64,000 nucleotides of DNA from NCBI GenBank assembly GCA_009733775.1, contig WOGZ01000177.1:1-64000 (forward strand). Direction: 5' to 3'. Positions 34,793 to 47,510 of the stretch are shown one piece after another. The position numbers and the translations under genes were made by a program. Positions within the stretch are counted from its first letter, which is position 1. The number at the start of each line of letters is the position of its first letter. The notes beneath the pieces were generated by a model that saw nothing but the letters and a program-made list of their open reading frames with translations, had not been told where the DNA came from and did no database searches. This DNA comes from Alectoria sarmentosa (taxonomy: Eukaryota > Ascomycota > Lecanoromycetes > Lecanorales > Parmeliaceae).

Positions 34793-35787
34793 CTCATCGT
34801 TGTTCTGAAGCTTCTAGTCGACAATTGGCTGTATCAAAGGAGAAGTGCAATGACGAGAGCGGGAAACAGAGAGGCCGCGAAGACTCGGTGAGGAATCCTG
34901 GGCTGACCGCCAAGATATGACAAAGCACGTGGAATCCCGTGCACCATGAGGCAGAGGCTTCGTGGTCTTACTCCTACTTGAGGTAGGTATACTCGTATAT
35001 TACTTCGTTTCAAAAACCCGCTTGCTTCAGTCAGCAGAGCACGAACATATATTTTAGACTTGAGGATTTTTGATGTGCGATCTCGTCACAGTATCAGGAC
35101 CACTAATTTCTAGACCAGACGCAGATGTCGAGCAGCCTCTCTGAATGGAATATTAAGAAATTTCTTTCTTAATAAGTCAATGGTGTTACTGCCAGATATT
35201 ATAAAGCTCAGTATTCCATCAAAGCGTACAACGACCAAGATCCGCTTGATCTGTAATCAGCCATCGCATGGATCTCTGTCACTCTTCCGTTCTGCTGCGG
35301 CACCAGCGGAGTAGCACACAACGTCGGCTTTGGCTGTCTGCTCTATTATTGCGCAGACTCCTAATCTGGCTTTGTGTGCTCTTGGTAAAATGCGTTGACT
35401 CAGTCGTGTACCGTATACCTTCAGTTCCAATTGCCAACTTTTCCGGGCTCAGACTTGCTGTTATGACGCTCTGGTACGAGTTCTATCATGGATTAAGCAA
35501 GCACGGACGGTACACCTGGAGATCGGGGCGATGCACGAGCAATACAACATGCTGCTACTCCTCTGTGATGGCATCACAGATACGTGAATGATGCTAAAAC
35601 CAGTCTCCAGGTCTAATAGTACGCATCATTCCCCACGAGCTTCACACCAATGAGCCGGATTGCGTATCCCAAGTTTTCCAGGAACAGCAAAATGAAAGAA
35701 TCAAACGACAAGGCCAACAAACTACATGTAAGAACCCAACCAAGAAGGAACTCGAGCACACCGATTGACTGCCAATTCCCTCCCATC
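34793..35787. other. intergenic
   Basis: Promoter of rib1 and the 3' region of the next minus-strand gene. Near 35152-35175 there is a perfect inverted repeat, TATTAAGAAA / TTTCTTAATA with a 4-nt loop. Open frames at 35268-35591 (+) and 35613-35795 (-) have no recognisable motif. The latter could be an extra 3' exon of the Cys-rich gene but I cannot confirm a junction. Confidence 0.4.
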
Positions 35788-37213
35788 CTACACAAAATTG
35801 CTCACCTTAAGCCCGCCACAACACAGACACATACTCCCTGACTTCCTATGTCCCCACCAGCCATATCCCGCCGACGGCTCTGTATGCGTCCTACTCCACC
35901 CCTTCTCTCCACAATTCCGTGTCGGGCACCTGAACCAATTCCGAGTCAGCATCCCTTCTTCAGTTTTGATATTTGTACAAATCTTCTCAAAACACGTCTT
36001 ACAACTCGAAAGGATAGTGCGCGTATTAATAAATTGTTGTTGGGGGACCATCGGAAAAGCGGACTTACGCATGGTGTTCCCGCGTCGGCCTGTCTTGCAA
36101 CGAACCGGGCACTTCGCCCCACCAGCCCTTAACACACTTCAACACCAAAGACTTCCACTTCGTCTTCTTATCCCTCACCACACGCGTCCTCAGCAGCCGA
36201 TGACTCTCCGCCAATCCTTTGGCCAGGAAGCGCTCCTCCTCTTCGTTCATACAGGAGTAGCAGTACCACTTGCCGTATATGTCATCGGCACACGTGCAAC
36301 TGTTCCTGGGAAACCCTTCGCGGTCTGCATTAAACCGCGCGTTGAGCCGCTTACTGCATTTCTTACAGAGTCTCGCGTGCCGGATAACAATTAGAGCGAC
36401 TGATGCCGAGCGGTTGGCGCCATTGTGATGGTGGCAGTCGGAACAGACGAGATATGATCCTAGCGGCGGCGTGTGCGTTGCTGCATTCGTGCCCTCACAG
36501 GGTTTTACGAGGGCAGCGCTGCCGGGGATACTGTTGGGACAGGGACCGGGTGGGATGGTTCGGCCGCGATAGGGGCCAATGAGGTCGTTGCAGGAGGGCT
36601 GGCCTAGGTAGGTGCGGAGAACCTCAGGGATTGTGAGAGGGCTATGCGGTTGGAGGGGTCCGGCCGCGTGGCCGTCGTGCATCGGGGGTGCAATCGGCTG
36701 AAGGTTGTCGGGTAGTGGCACGATGGGCTGAGGGTTGGACTGGTGTACTGCAGGTGCCTGGGTATCAGTGTGAGAGGGGAGCGACGTCCTCCGTCGTCCG
36801 GCATCTTGAGCCCGCTGAGGAGTGGCAGAAGCCGCAGCGGACGGGAGAGACGCAGCGCGCCGGGGATTGTGAAGAGCTGCTGGGGCTACGGGCGGCAGAA
36901 GTTGAGGCAGGGCCGGAGTGACGCTGAGGATGTGTCGATTGATGTATCGGAAATTCCTGTAATCGTGTATGTTGCAATGCGCGAGGAAGGTGTTCAGGAT
37001 ATCCCGTTCTTGGGCAATGGCCTGCAGGCCCCCTTGGACTGAATTGACCATGGTAACGGGCGCACGTGGCTGGTTGAGTGTTTTTGACACTGGTTGAGCT
37101 AGGTTGCTTCTTTCCTGTCGTAGCAATGCTACGGCCAGCGTCCGTTCGATCTTAATGACTGGTTTGCGTGCAGAATCCTTGGAAAGTGTATGCGTCACGG
37201 AACCTGCACGCAT
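35788..37213 (-). CDS. hypothetical protein with Cys-rich (zinc-binding-like) C-terminal half
   Basis: Not recognised. Exons 36069-37213 and 35788-36004 (64-bp intron), 453 aa if the first ATG is used. A better-placed start is the ATG at 37051 (context GTTACCATGG, protein beginning MVNSVQGG), giving about 399 aa. The N-terminal part is Pro/Ala/Ser-rich. From about residue 260 come paired cysteines and histidines: LVCSDCHHHNG, HARLCKKCSKRLN, NSCTCADD, and KWYCYSCMNEEE with an aromatic pair. Across the splice these continue with HHACKTCFEKICTN, RCPTRNCGEKGW and MCLCCGGLK. This suggests several zinc-binding knuckles, but no named domain is evident. A donor-like GTGAGC follows GGLK, so the true 3' end may differ. 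Lone gene between rib1 and the alpha-galactosidase gene. Confidence 0.75.
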
Positions 37214-38044
37214 GGAACACGAAGGAGATTAGGAAGTAGCCAGGAGGTTCGAGTGGGCTCCATCGTTGGCTGGGGTTTGCAATCTTCTCCGTTCTTGTCG
37301 GCGTTTGTTCTCTGGAGCAAAAGAAGGTTGCTTTTTCATTAAAAGAAGATGGCAAAAAAGAACTTGCCCTCCGCATCAATGGAGAGCAAATCCTCCCAAC
37401 GACAGGATTGGGATACCAAGCCGAAAGGATACCAATGTCTCTGGTTTTAAAAAGTTGGAATCCCTCTTCAAGGACGAGAGAAAAATTCAGCTCCCGTCGC
37501 TATTTCCAAATCCAATCCATCTCAACATAGATTCCGGATTTTCGATTCGATCCGCATCGACGTAAGGAACGAACGGTCCAGAAGAATCTTCTTTTCATTT
37601 TCATCGTTGGACCCCCTAAGACTTTCAACTCCTTGATACTTTCTTCTCCGGTCAGAATCTAGAAAAATTCGCAACCATTTCGACCATCGCCTCCTTTTTT
37701 TTTGCACCTCGCCTGGCCCGTCTCCACAATCGTGACTATTCGTGTCGTGCTGTTCTGGGAAAGCAAGCTGCGATGAGGGCATCGAGGAAAGCACAATTGT
37801 CTAAAGGAGATCCAAAAATGCGAAGGATTGTGCCACAAGGAGATGGGCAAAAGAGATGCATACTGTCTTTCAGGCCTGAAAGAAAGACTGGTTTGATTTT
37901 GCTGAGTGCAGTATACGAAGGAGAAGAGGCAAGAACGGTGACTTTAAAGCGATTGGACTTGAGACAAGGGCCGAGGTAGTGCTCGATCATTTTTATACAG
38001 CTTTGGCAAGCTTCTCGTCTAACGTCTACAATGAGCATACCTTT
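37214..38044. other. intergenic
   Basis: About 830 bp between two minus-strand genes. It contains the promoter of the Cys-rich gene and the alpha-galactosidase 3' flank. Open frames at 37522-37794, 37736-38038 (-) and 37773-37979 (+) overlap one another and look like chance. Confidence 0.4.
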
Positions 38045-39797
38045 TTACAACTCATCCCTCTTCCTCATCCCACTCCCACCACCTTGAGATCTCAAACGGT
38101 AAACCGCCACCCCGTGACTGGGTACCATAGCGCTCAGCGTCCCCATCGGCGCCATGGTCTTGACTTTAACCCCGAACAAGGCCGTGTTGTTGGCGTTTAG
38201 CCCGTCTGTGTAGCTGAGTTGCGTGGCATTGTATGTCTGCATTGGCAACGTCGAATTGGCACCAGCCTCGCTCGTACTGTTGGTGCTATTCGTTTCCATA
38301 GTGAGGTTCCCATTGATAATAGCTTGGGCGGTGGCGTTGCTCATTCTGTTGGCCCAAAGGTCGTATACGTCGTATGTCTGCTGGAGTTGAGGCACAGGGG
38401 CGTTTGAACCAGTGGTGACTAGATCGACAAAGACGTCGTTCATGGTGACAGTCATTGTGGTGGTGGTCGGACCTCCATTTACGAATGCAACGACATAATC
38501 ACCATTCATCAATTCGCCAGTCCAAAATGAAGTTTCCCCAGCAGTGTAGGCATCGACAGAGTATGTTTCATTCTGGGGTTGAGCGGGCAACTGCCAAACA
38601 CGCGTAACGGGCACACCAAGCGGGTCTTGATTAATCGCGATAATGGCGGGATTGGAATATATGGAGAGAGTCTCAGCTGTTATCATGGTCACGTCGGTGC
38701 CCATGATGAGGGGAGACTTTGCCAAGGCCCTGAACCTAGGTTAGCGGTTCGCATCAAGCCAGATATTGTACTTACCACATGCTGAAGTGCGTCTTGTATT
38801 CATCATCCGTCATGCCACTATTGCCTACTTCTAGCATATCCAGGTCATTCCAAGCGCCTGGTTGAGCCTTGTTCAAGACAGGGGCTGCCTTATTGAGGAT
38901 GTTCATGACCGAGCAATGGAATCCAGGCAAACTGCACTCATACGTATCGCACGGGCATCGGGCATCGGGCCGATCAAATGAATCGTACACATCACCGCTC
39001 ATTCTCCAACTGTTGGCAATAGTCTGGGCCCAATCCCATGGATTATCCTGCCCCCAATTGCACATGGAGTAGAGAATGGGTCGGCCTGAGGGTGTCAGCC
39101 CGGACTCCATTGCGGGACCTAAGGGTATTACCTGTAGCATTGAGCGCATCCGACATTGCCTTGTATCGATTATACGTGACAAGAGCGGTACCTTCCTGTC
39201 CCTCATTGTAGCAGTTGTCGTACTTGAGGTAGTCCACACCCCAATCGGCGAATGTTTGGGCATCTTGTTTCTCCACTCCCAAAGACGCCGCTGCTCAATC
39301 TCAGGTTTCGTCGTAATTGTAGGGAATTCAACCATGATATCGTACCGTATTGCGCGCAAGTGTATTTCCCAGCAGAGGAATACATCCCCCACCCAAGCCC
39401 CATGTCATGAATCTTTTCCGCAACCGCGGGAATTCCATCGGGGAATTTGGTAGCATTTGCTTGGAGGGTACCATTGGAGGTCCTGCCATTGGACCAACAG
39501 TCGTCTAGGATGATGTAGTAGTAGCCTGCAGACCCACATCAGCATGCCTCTTTTTGCTCCCTTGCATGCTGCAGGGTTCTTACCAAGATCTCGCAGCCCC
39601 AACTCAACGATCTTCTGAGCGGTAGTAAGTATTAGCTCCTCGCTAATCTTACAGCCAAACGCGTTCCAATTATCCCATCCCATCGCAGGCGTAAGGGCCA
39701 AGCCATTGTAACTGGAAGTGCCTGCTGCATTGGCCCGCAAGGCCAACGGCAGTAGTGCCGCAGTGGTGGCCAGCCAGGTGAAGGATAGACGTGCCAT
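38045..39797 (-). CDS. secreted alpha-galactosidase, glycoside hydrolase family 27
   Basis: Extracellular enzyme removing terminal alpha-galactose from oligosaccharides or galactomannan. Exons 39584-39797, 39346-39525, 39132-39290, 38776-39085 and 38045-38729 (introns 58, 55, 46 and 46 bp), 515 aa. The signal peptide is MARLSFTWLATTAALLPLAL. An in-frame ATG 18 bp upstream is an alternative start. GH27 motifs in order: GLALTPAMGWDNWNAFGC, YYYIILDDCWSNGR, GLGWGMYSSAGKYTCAQY|A, VDYLKYDNC (nucleophile Asp near residue 156) and GRPILYSMCNWGQ. Then come WRMSGDVYDSFD (probable acid/base Asp), GAWNDLDMLEVGN and AIINQDPLGV. A beta-sandwich-like C-terminus follows, with many N-glycosylation sites. The family-typical split codons at each junction support every intron. 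The start codon lies only 138 bp from the edge of a transposon island. Confidence 0.96.
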
Positions 39798-39935
39798 AAT
39801 TTGAATGATACTCATTCAGAGGGTAGGACATGTCCATCTTGAAAGATTTGCAGCCCAACAACTTATTATGTATGCTTTCGCGTTGTGTCTTCTGAGCTCC
39901 AACAGATGCAGCTTCCCCGCCTTCCAATTTAATTT

Positions 39936-39998
39936 GGCTTTTGATACCCGCACGTAGCTTTTTGATACATGTACGTAGCCTTTTGATACATGTACGTA
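39936..39998 (+). repeat. left outer 63-bp terminal inverted repeat of the island
   Basis: Three 21-bp units. Each is the exact reverse complement of a unit at 48842-48904, with unit order mirrored, so the outer ends form a perfect 63-bp inverted repeat. Confidence 0.9.
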
Positions 39999-40854
39999 GC
40001 CCCCCAAAGCTAAACAAAACAGGTTAATAAGGCGAATATACCTTCCGACGTCAATGATTAAAATTTAAAGTTAAGATTTAAAGTTCAAAGCATTCAATCC
40101 CTTCACACGAGCATTCAATTTCATTTCATTAAATTATTGAAATATGATAATGAAATAAGATGCGATATGAAAAATGAATTAATTATTCTCTCAAAGCTCT
40201 CCTGAAGCAATTCTTTATATAATAAAAAAATATATAATTAACATAACAACAAATTGAAGAAAATTAAAAATCAATCTTTTTTTCAACACGAATATCGTAT
40301 CTTTCAAATACAATTATAAAATATCGAATCAAATTTTTTCACATAAGATATTTAATCTCTTCGTATAAAACATTCAATCTCTTCGCATAAAACATTCAAT
40401 CTCTTTATATAAAACAATTAATGAATTTCAAATTTTTACATTAAAACATCAAATTTTTATTTTTATTTAAACTTTTTATAATAAAATGAGATCAAATTTT
40501 TATATTAAAGCGTTATAACGTATATTAAAAATCTTTATATCAAAACGTTATAACATATATCAAATTCCTACGTTAAAACAATAAATTCTTACATTAAGAC
40601 ATCAAATTTTAGATTTTTTATTAAACTTCTCATATCATAAAGCGAAACAAATTTTTACATTAAAATAATAAATCTTTATATCAAAAGCATTAAATCTTTA
40701 TATTAAAACGTTATAATGTATATCAAATCTTTACATCAAAGCGTTAAAGTTTCAGATTTTTATTAAATGTTAAATGCTTAATATATTAATAAAGATATGC
40801 GAAATAAAAAGCTACGTATATGTATTAAAAAGTTACGTGCGGGTATCAAAAGTC
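39936..40854 (+). mobile_element. TIR element copy 1 (MITE-like, non-coding)
   Basis: A 919-bp AT-rich element with no open reading frame. Its left terminus is three tandem 21-bp units (39936-39956, 39957-39977, 39978-39998) built on the core TTTGATAC-NNNN-ACGTA. Its right terminus carries two such units in inverted orientation, ending GGGTATCAAAAGTC. The interior holds degenerate repeats of a motif like CATTAAATCTTTATATTAAA. It aligns along its whole length with copy 2, which starts 6 bp later in the same orientation. The substitutions between copies appear mostly C/T and G/A. Short direct repeats AATTT flank this copy (39931-39935, 40855-40859). No transposase is encoded, so it would need one in trans. 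Orientation is arbitrary. Confidence 0.8.
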
Positions 40855-41375
40855 AATTTGACTTTTGATACCCGCACGTAACTTTTTAATACATATACGT
40901 AATCTTTTAATATATGTACGTAACTTCTTAAAATTAAATAAAACAGATTAATAAAACGAATATATCTTTCAACGTTAATGATCAAAATCTAAGATTAAAA
41001 TTTAAAATTTAAAATATTTAATTTCTTCACACGGGCATTTAATCTCATTTTATTAAATTATTAAAATATGATAATGAAATGAGATGTGATATGAAAAATA
41101 AATTAATTATTTTCTCAAAACTTCTCTGAAGCAATTTTTTATATAATAAAAAAATATATAATTAATATGATAACAAATCGAAAAAGATTGAAAATCAATC
41201 TTTTTTTCAATACGAACATCGCATTTTTCAAATACAATTATAAAATATCGAATCAAATCTCTTCATATAAGGCATTTAATCTTTTCGTATAAAATATTCA
41301 ATTTCTTCGCATAAAGCATTCAATTTCTTTATATAAAATAATTAATAAATTTCAAATCTTTACATTAAAGCATTA

Positions 41376-41580
41376 TGTTACGAGCGTATCTTACATTCTT
41401 AATAAGACTAACTTTTCTTTAATATCACATTTTTTTAACATTATTCGATTGAATTTAGCGTGCTTGATAAAGACATCTGTTCTCATATAAATGTCTCCTT
41501 TTTATATATATATACTTTTTCTTCATTTAATTATCTTATTCAATACACTTATATGATATAACTTTATGCTAATTTTGACA
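41376..41580 (+). repeat. 5' LTR
   Basis: 205 bp, starts TGTTACGAGCG and ends TAATTTTGACA. It aligns end to end with the 3' LTR. Most differences are transitions, with this copy the more AT-rich. Confidence 0.9.
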
Positions 41581-42559
41581 TTATAACTAAGTTATTCCAC
41601 TCACTTCATTCGTATCAATTGATGAATTTAAAGAATCGTATTAATAGGGGCTTTATCAAGACATAAAAATTATTGAGATATCGTATTTCTAAATTAAGTT
41701 ATTTACGACAATTGAAATTCGAATAGTTCGCATCGAAATAATAATTCGCCTCGTTAACAATAATGAATATAAAAAAGATATTAAAACATTTATTTAATTA
41801 ACGAATCGAAAAAAATAATCACACATCACTTTTATACAACTCAAGTTAAGACAACATCGATCATATCGTTCGAAAGATCATCATCAAAGATACTCAGATC
41901 TTTCACGACATCATCATCGAATAAGAAATCACGATTTTATAACTTTTTAAAGTTTTCCTTCTTCATTTCGCATTATTAAATTTTCTCGCACGAAATTAAC
42001 GACGATATAACAAATACCCTCTGCATAAATGACGAAACTAAAAAAACGTTATTCAATTAACACATTGTTTTTATAAAAGTTTAATAAATAAACAAACGAC
42101 TGAATAACACCCTTTGTTGTTTTTTATATGCTAAAATTAAATTTCTTTATCACACGAAAATCATTAAACATTTTAAATAAAAAGTGTTAATACTCTTCTT
42201 TGTCACAATACTTTTTAACATTATATTTTTCGAAATATTTAAACTCCTCTCCTTCTTCTTCTCTTTTGTTTTCTTTTTTATCAATAATCTTTATTAAAAT
42301 AAAAAAATAAAATCACATTCAAGGTCTCTTAAACAAAATTAATAAACGTCGTATTTCAATCATATCTGAAAACCTCGAAGACCTCTTTCAACATTATGAG
42401 TTAAATTTATAATACATCTTTATCAATAAGCAATTATTACATTGAGCGAAAATTACATCTACGAAATTTCTTGATATATTAAATCAACTTCGTTTTAAAC
42501 GAGACGACTTTCGCGAATTTTCATTTCGTTTTCACAAAATTATTATCGACAAAAACGAG

Positions 42560-43515
42560 ATCATGAATTCTTTATATCAATCGAAGCAAATAACTCAACA
42601 ATCGAATAACATCGTCCGTAATTAACAAAAGCAAATAACACAATTGCAACGAAAGATCAATACAATAAAATTTTAATCACTGAAAAAGAATTCAAAGAAG
42701 AATTCAAAAAATGAACTTTCTTATAATAAACTTAAGAATCGACCTATATCGAAAAAGAATAAATTTTTCAAACTATCTGACCCTTCTGCCTTTACGAATA
42801 AAAAGAGTTTTACATAAAACGATTAATCTTTCAAAATGAATCACAAACTCATTATTAATCATAATTAATATTTTATTATTGAGTTTAAGTTAATCTATGT
42901 CATTTTTAAATTAAAAAAAAAAGTTTCAAAATAAATCATGAGACGTCGATTGAGAAATTGTTCAAACTCATATCAATTTTATAAAAAGATAATGAATGAT
43001 TTAATCGACATTCACGAGAATTTTAATCGACAAAATAATGCTAAACGACAATATAACTCCCTTCAACAAAATATTATACCTTTTATAAAGTTCTACGTCG
43101 ATTTCATTCGATTTAATCAGATCATCAATAAAGATAAAGATAATATAATACGACATTTACGTTTAAAGATCCGTGAAAATTTATAAAAGAATTAAAACGC
43201 ATATGAAGATTTCAGCGAATTAACATTTATTAAAAAATATTTACGAAAATTGAATAACATTCAACGTGCTAAATATAAAGAAAAGTTTAAAACATTCACA
43301 TTTAAAATTGCATTCTCAATAAGAAAATCAATTATTTTAATAACGAGAATTATTCGCATTATAATAACATTTATAAAATCTATTATATCGATCTCATTTA
43401 TCAAAATTAAAATCGAAATCGATATTAAGAAGTTTATATGTTATAATTGCAATTAAGCTGAACACATCAAGCGTGATTGCTCTCAATCGAATAAAAAAAT
43501 TATTTAAATGCATAT
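42560..43515 (+). pseudogene. retrotransposon gag remnant
   Basis: Fragments of a capsid-like gag frame. LSDPSAFTNKKSFT near 42777 matches the usual gag opening segment. The open stretch 42938-43186 resembles the core gag domain (FIKFYVDFIRFNQII). A CX2CX4HX4C zinc knuckle is visible at ~43435-43480 (CYNCN, then a TAA stop, then AEHIKRDC). Several stops interrupt the frame. This is decayed non-functional coding sequence. Confidence 0.8.
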
Positions 43516-43559
43516 TATAAAAATGAATAATAACGACGACGATAACTTAAAAAACTCTT

Positions 43560-46500
43560 CGAATAACTCGAAAAAAAATTAATTTCTTTCAAAATCACAA
43601 TAAGAGATAATACGAACGTGTGTTTAGCGAATATTTTAAATGATCTTTTAACACGACGTTTCTTTCGAATAACAATTACGTTATTATTATAAAATTAACA
43701 AATGACATTTACGAATTTTTTTATGAATTGCGAATGCATTAAGATTTATATCATCATTAATGAAATCATCGTATTTGAAATATGTAAACGTTTATAAATC
43801 GAATCTTATTCTCTTTTCAAATCAAAATCATTACGAGATTATGATGAGCGATTGTTTAAACAATTTATCACTCATTGCCTTTTATTTACTTTGAATATAT
43901 ACGATCATAAAAAAGAATCTTACCCTATTCTTATCGCTTCGTTAAAATAACACGATTTGATTTTCGAAAAGTCATAAATGAACAAGCATGAGATAATATT
44001 CGATATGTTAAAAGATAAAATGTTGTTTATGCTTAAACGATATAAACATGATAACAATAAGATATTAACATTTAAGAACTTATCGTTTTTATCAAAAACA
44101 TCATCTATTGTCATTACACGACCTTTTAAATTTATTATTAAAAATGAATCGAATGAGAATAACTTCGACATGAATCATTTCAAAAACATTTCAAATAAAA
44201 AAAGGTCGATATCAACATCTAAAGCATTCAAAGAAAAAATGATCAAGAAATCTGATCTCATCGATATTACTGAAATTGACGCATCGGTTTATTATCATTT
44301 AATTCGAAACAAAGAGAACAAGCTCTTTTCTTTGACAATGAATGAGATTTACGATACCCTCAATGAATCTTTCGAAATTATATCATAATTGCAACGAGAT
44401 AATCGAATATCGATCAATAAGTCATATTCATACGACTCCGAAATCAAATATAAGAGATGTTATAAATCATATATATCGAAGGACGCTCAAATTAATAATG
44501 CTAAAGCTCTCACTTCTTAAGAGATTCTTAACAAACTTTCTATAAACTATCATAACTACGCAAATGTTTTTAATAAATCACAAACGAACATATTATTTTC
44601 ACATCATTTTTATAATCACAAATTGAAATTCGTTAAAGAAGCAAACAAAAATGCATTATCTAAAAATCGAATTTATTTATTATCAAATCACAAATTCGAA
44701 CAAGTCAAAAAGTATTTAAACGAACATTTGAAGAAAGAATTTATCGTATTTAATTATGTTTTATTCGTCTCACTTATTCTATTTATTAAAAAATCAAATG
44801 AAAATCTACGATTTTATGTGAATTATCGAAAATTAAACGTTATCATCAAAAGGAATCGATATTCTATTTCATTAATAAATAAAATTTTAACAAAAATATA
44901 AGACTGTAAGTATTTTATATAATTTAACATTATCGTTATTTTTAATAAATTCCGAATGCATCCCGATAGCGAGAACTTTATTACATTTATTATATTTCTT
45001 AAAACATATAAATATCGAATGCTTTCATTTGAATTAATAAATGATTTTATTATTTATTAATAATATATAAACGATATCTTTTTCGAATATTTGAATAACT
45101 TTTATTAAATATATTTAAATAATGTTTTTATTTATAACAATATCAAAAAAAAACACGTTTAATATATTCGATTAATTTTTCAAAAGTTATAAAAAATCGA
45201 TTTATAAATAAATATTCTCAAATGCGAATTTCATATATAAAAAATCAAATTTCTAAACTTATTAATATTTATCGATAAATTATAAATAAATTCGATTAAG
45301 ATATAAATCGTCGTCGATTGAATATAATTTATAAATTTAAAATAAATATAAGCCTTTATCGACTTTTATAATTTTTATAAAAGATTTATAAAAGATTTCT
45401 CGAAAATAATTAAATCGATAATTCGTTTTATAAAAAAAGATGTTATTTACGAATAATCACTCGTTTATTAAAAAGTCTTTATTTAATTAAAAATTAACGT
45501 TATATAAACTTTTATTTTGCGACATTTCGATAAATTTAAAAAAACAATTTTAAAAACGAATTTTTTCGATTATATTAACGAAAAAATATTATTATAATAT
45601 AATAATGAAAGATTATTACATTTAATAATCTTTTATAACAAAAATTTAATTTCGATCGAATGCAATTATCAAATTTACGATAAAAAATTATTCGTTATTA
45701 TTCGATATTTAAAACATTAACGATTCGAATTAAAATGTATCAATATTTCGATCAAGATATTCACGAATCACAAAGATTTTATGTACTTTGTTGAAGAACG
45801 TGACTTGAGTCGTCGTCAAATTAGATATCTCGATATGTTATTCGAATATAACATCAAAATCATTTATCGTTCGAGATCACAAAACTTTAAAATTAATGCT
45901 TTCACTCGAATAATTAAATGTAAATTTATCGATCTTATAAATGAACGACTTAAATAACAGCATTAAATTATTCTTATATCGAATCGTTTAAATCTCGATG
46001 ATATCGAGTTTGAGGTTAATGTTATCAATGATTTTTTTTATCATAAAGTGTTTAAAGCGAACAAAATTAATAACGAATGTAACGAAATACGTGAGATAAT
46101 TATTAATGATAAAAAGAAATTAAGAAATATCACATTCAATAAATGCGTTATCACGAACGATATTCTTTATTATAAAAATCGCTTATAAATACCTAAGTTT
46201 ATGTATACGATTACTATTTAAAAAATACACGATCAATCTATATATAACCATTCAAAAGTGGCTTATACATATAAATTACTTAAACGAGAGTATTATTAAA
46301 AAGGTATAAAAATAACAATCGTCACATATATCAACAATTATTACATTTACAAAAAAATCAAAGCTCTTAAACATCGTGAACATAATTTATTATAATCACT
46401 TTCAATTTTATAAAAACGTTAATAAGACATTTTTATAAATTTCATCATCGATTTATTATTATCAAAAGGTTATAACGTTATATAAATCATAATTGATTAT

Positions 46501-47510
46501 CTAATTAAAAAGCGTCATTACGTATTATACATAACGAAAAATGATAACACATTTATTGAAAACATTATTAAAATGCTCATCAGCGAAGTTTTTCGTATAC
46601 ACGAATTATCAACATCAATAATATTCGATCGAAACTCACAATTTGTTATTATAATATGAAAATCTTTCTATAAAAGACTCGATATTCAAGTTAAATTATT
46701 TACGATCTTTCACCCTAAAATAAATGAATAAACGAAACGAAACAATTAAGATTTAAAACGTTATTTGCGTATTTATTATAATCACATATAAGACGATTAA
46801 ATTAAATGAATATTCATAATCGAATTTGCGAATAACAATAATGTTTCAGCCTTTACGAATGTGTCGCTCTTTTATATAAATAAAGATTTTCATTCTCGTA
46901 TAAACTTTAACCCTAATATTATTGATTACGTTATTATTCGAAAACGTTTTGATGCTATAAAAGTAAAGAATATCATTAATTATATGCAAGACGTTCTCGC
47001 TTGCATACGCGACAACTTGAATAAAACACAACTTGCGATAATCGAACAAATCAATCGTCATAAAAAAGATGTGACGTTTAAAAAAAACGACCTCGTCTTT
47101 CTTAACAGCAAAAACATCGTTATTAATAAATCATCTAAAAAATTAAACGACAAAATGTTCGATTTATTCAAAGTCATATTCATTATCGATTCTTTCTATA
47201 AATTGAAATTATTTAAAATCATAAAGATTTATAACGTCTTTCATTCTAAACTCTTAAACCTCGTTATCATCAATTCATTGTTTAATTAAAAAAACTCATC
47301 TCCTAAAATTATCATCGTTAAAAATAAAAAAGAATAAGTAATTAAAGACATATTAAATTCAAAAAGATTATGAAATCGTCTTAAATACAAGATTAAATGA
47401 AAAAACGTTAACAAAAATCTCAATTGATATAATATTAACGAAGATGAATTCGATAATGCAAAGAACATAATAAAAGACTTTTATAAAAGATATTCAAATA
47501 AGTCAAGATA
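43560..47510 (+). pseudogene. retrotransposon pol remnant with chromodomain-like tail
   Basis: Order along the strand: a protease-like region (to ~44040, ILIASLK...HDLIFEKS); a linker (44200-44390); and reverse transcriptase (44620-45200, with NLRFYVNYRKLN and NRYSISLINKIL). The catalytic YxDD site reads YLNN (45112-45123). RNase H follows (45520-45930, ECNYQIYDKKL and DLSRRQIRYLDMLFEYN). Integrase comes next (46200-46850), with the core reading DILINFI-like, IIFDRNSQFV and VKLFTIFHPK. A C-terminal integrase block is open at 46861-47289 (NDLVFLNSKNI, VFHSKLLN). A chromodomain-like tail closes the frame (47336-47510, ending DEFDNAKNIIKDFYKRYSN). Dozens of stops and Asp-to-Asn changes show the gene is dead. 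Confidence 0.82.

Noticed and set aside
46861..47289. 142-codon open frame as an independent gene
   Set aside because: It is the C-terminal integrase part of the degraded retrotransposon, collinear with the rest of pol.
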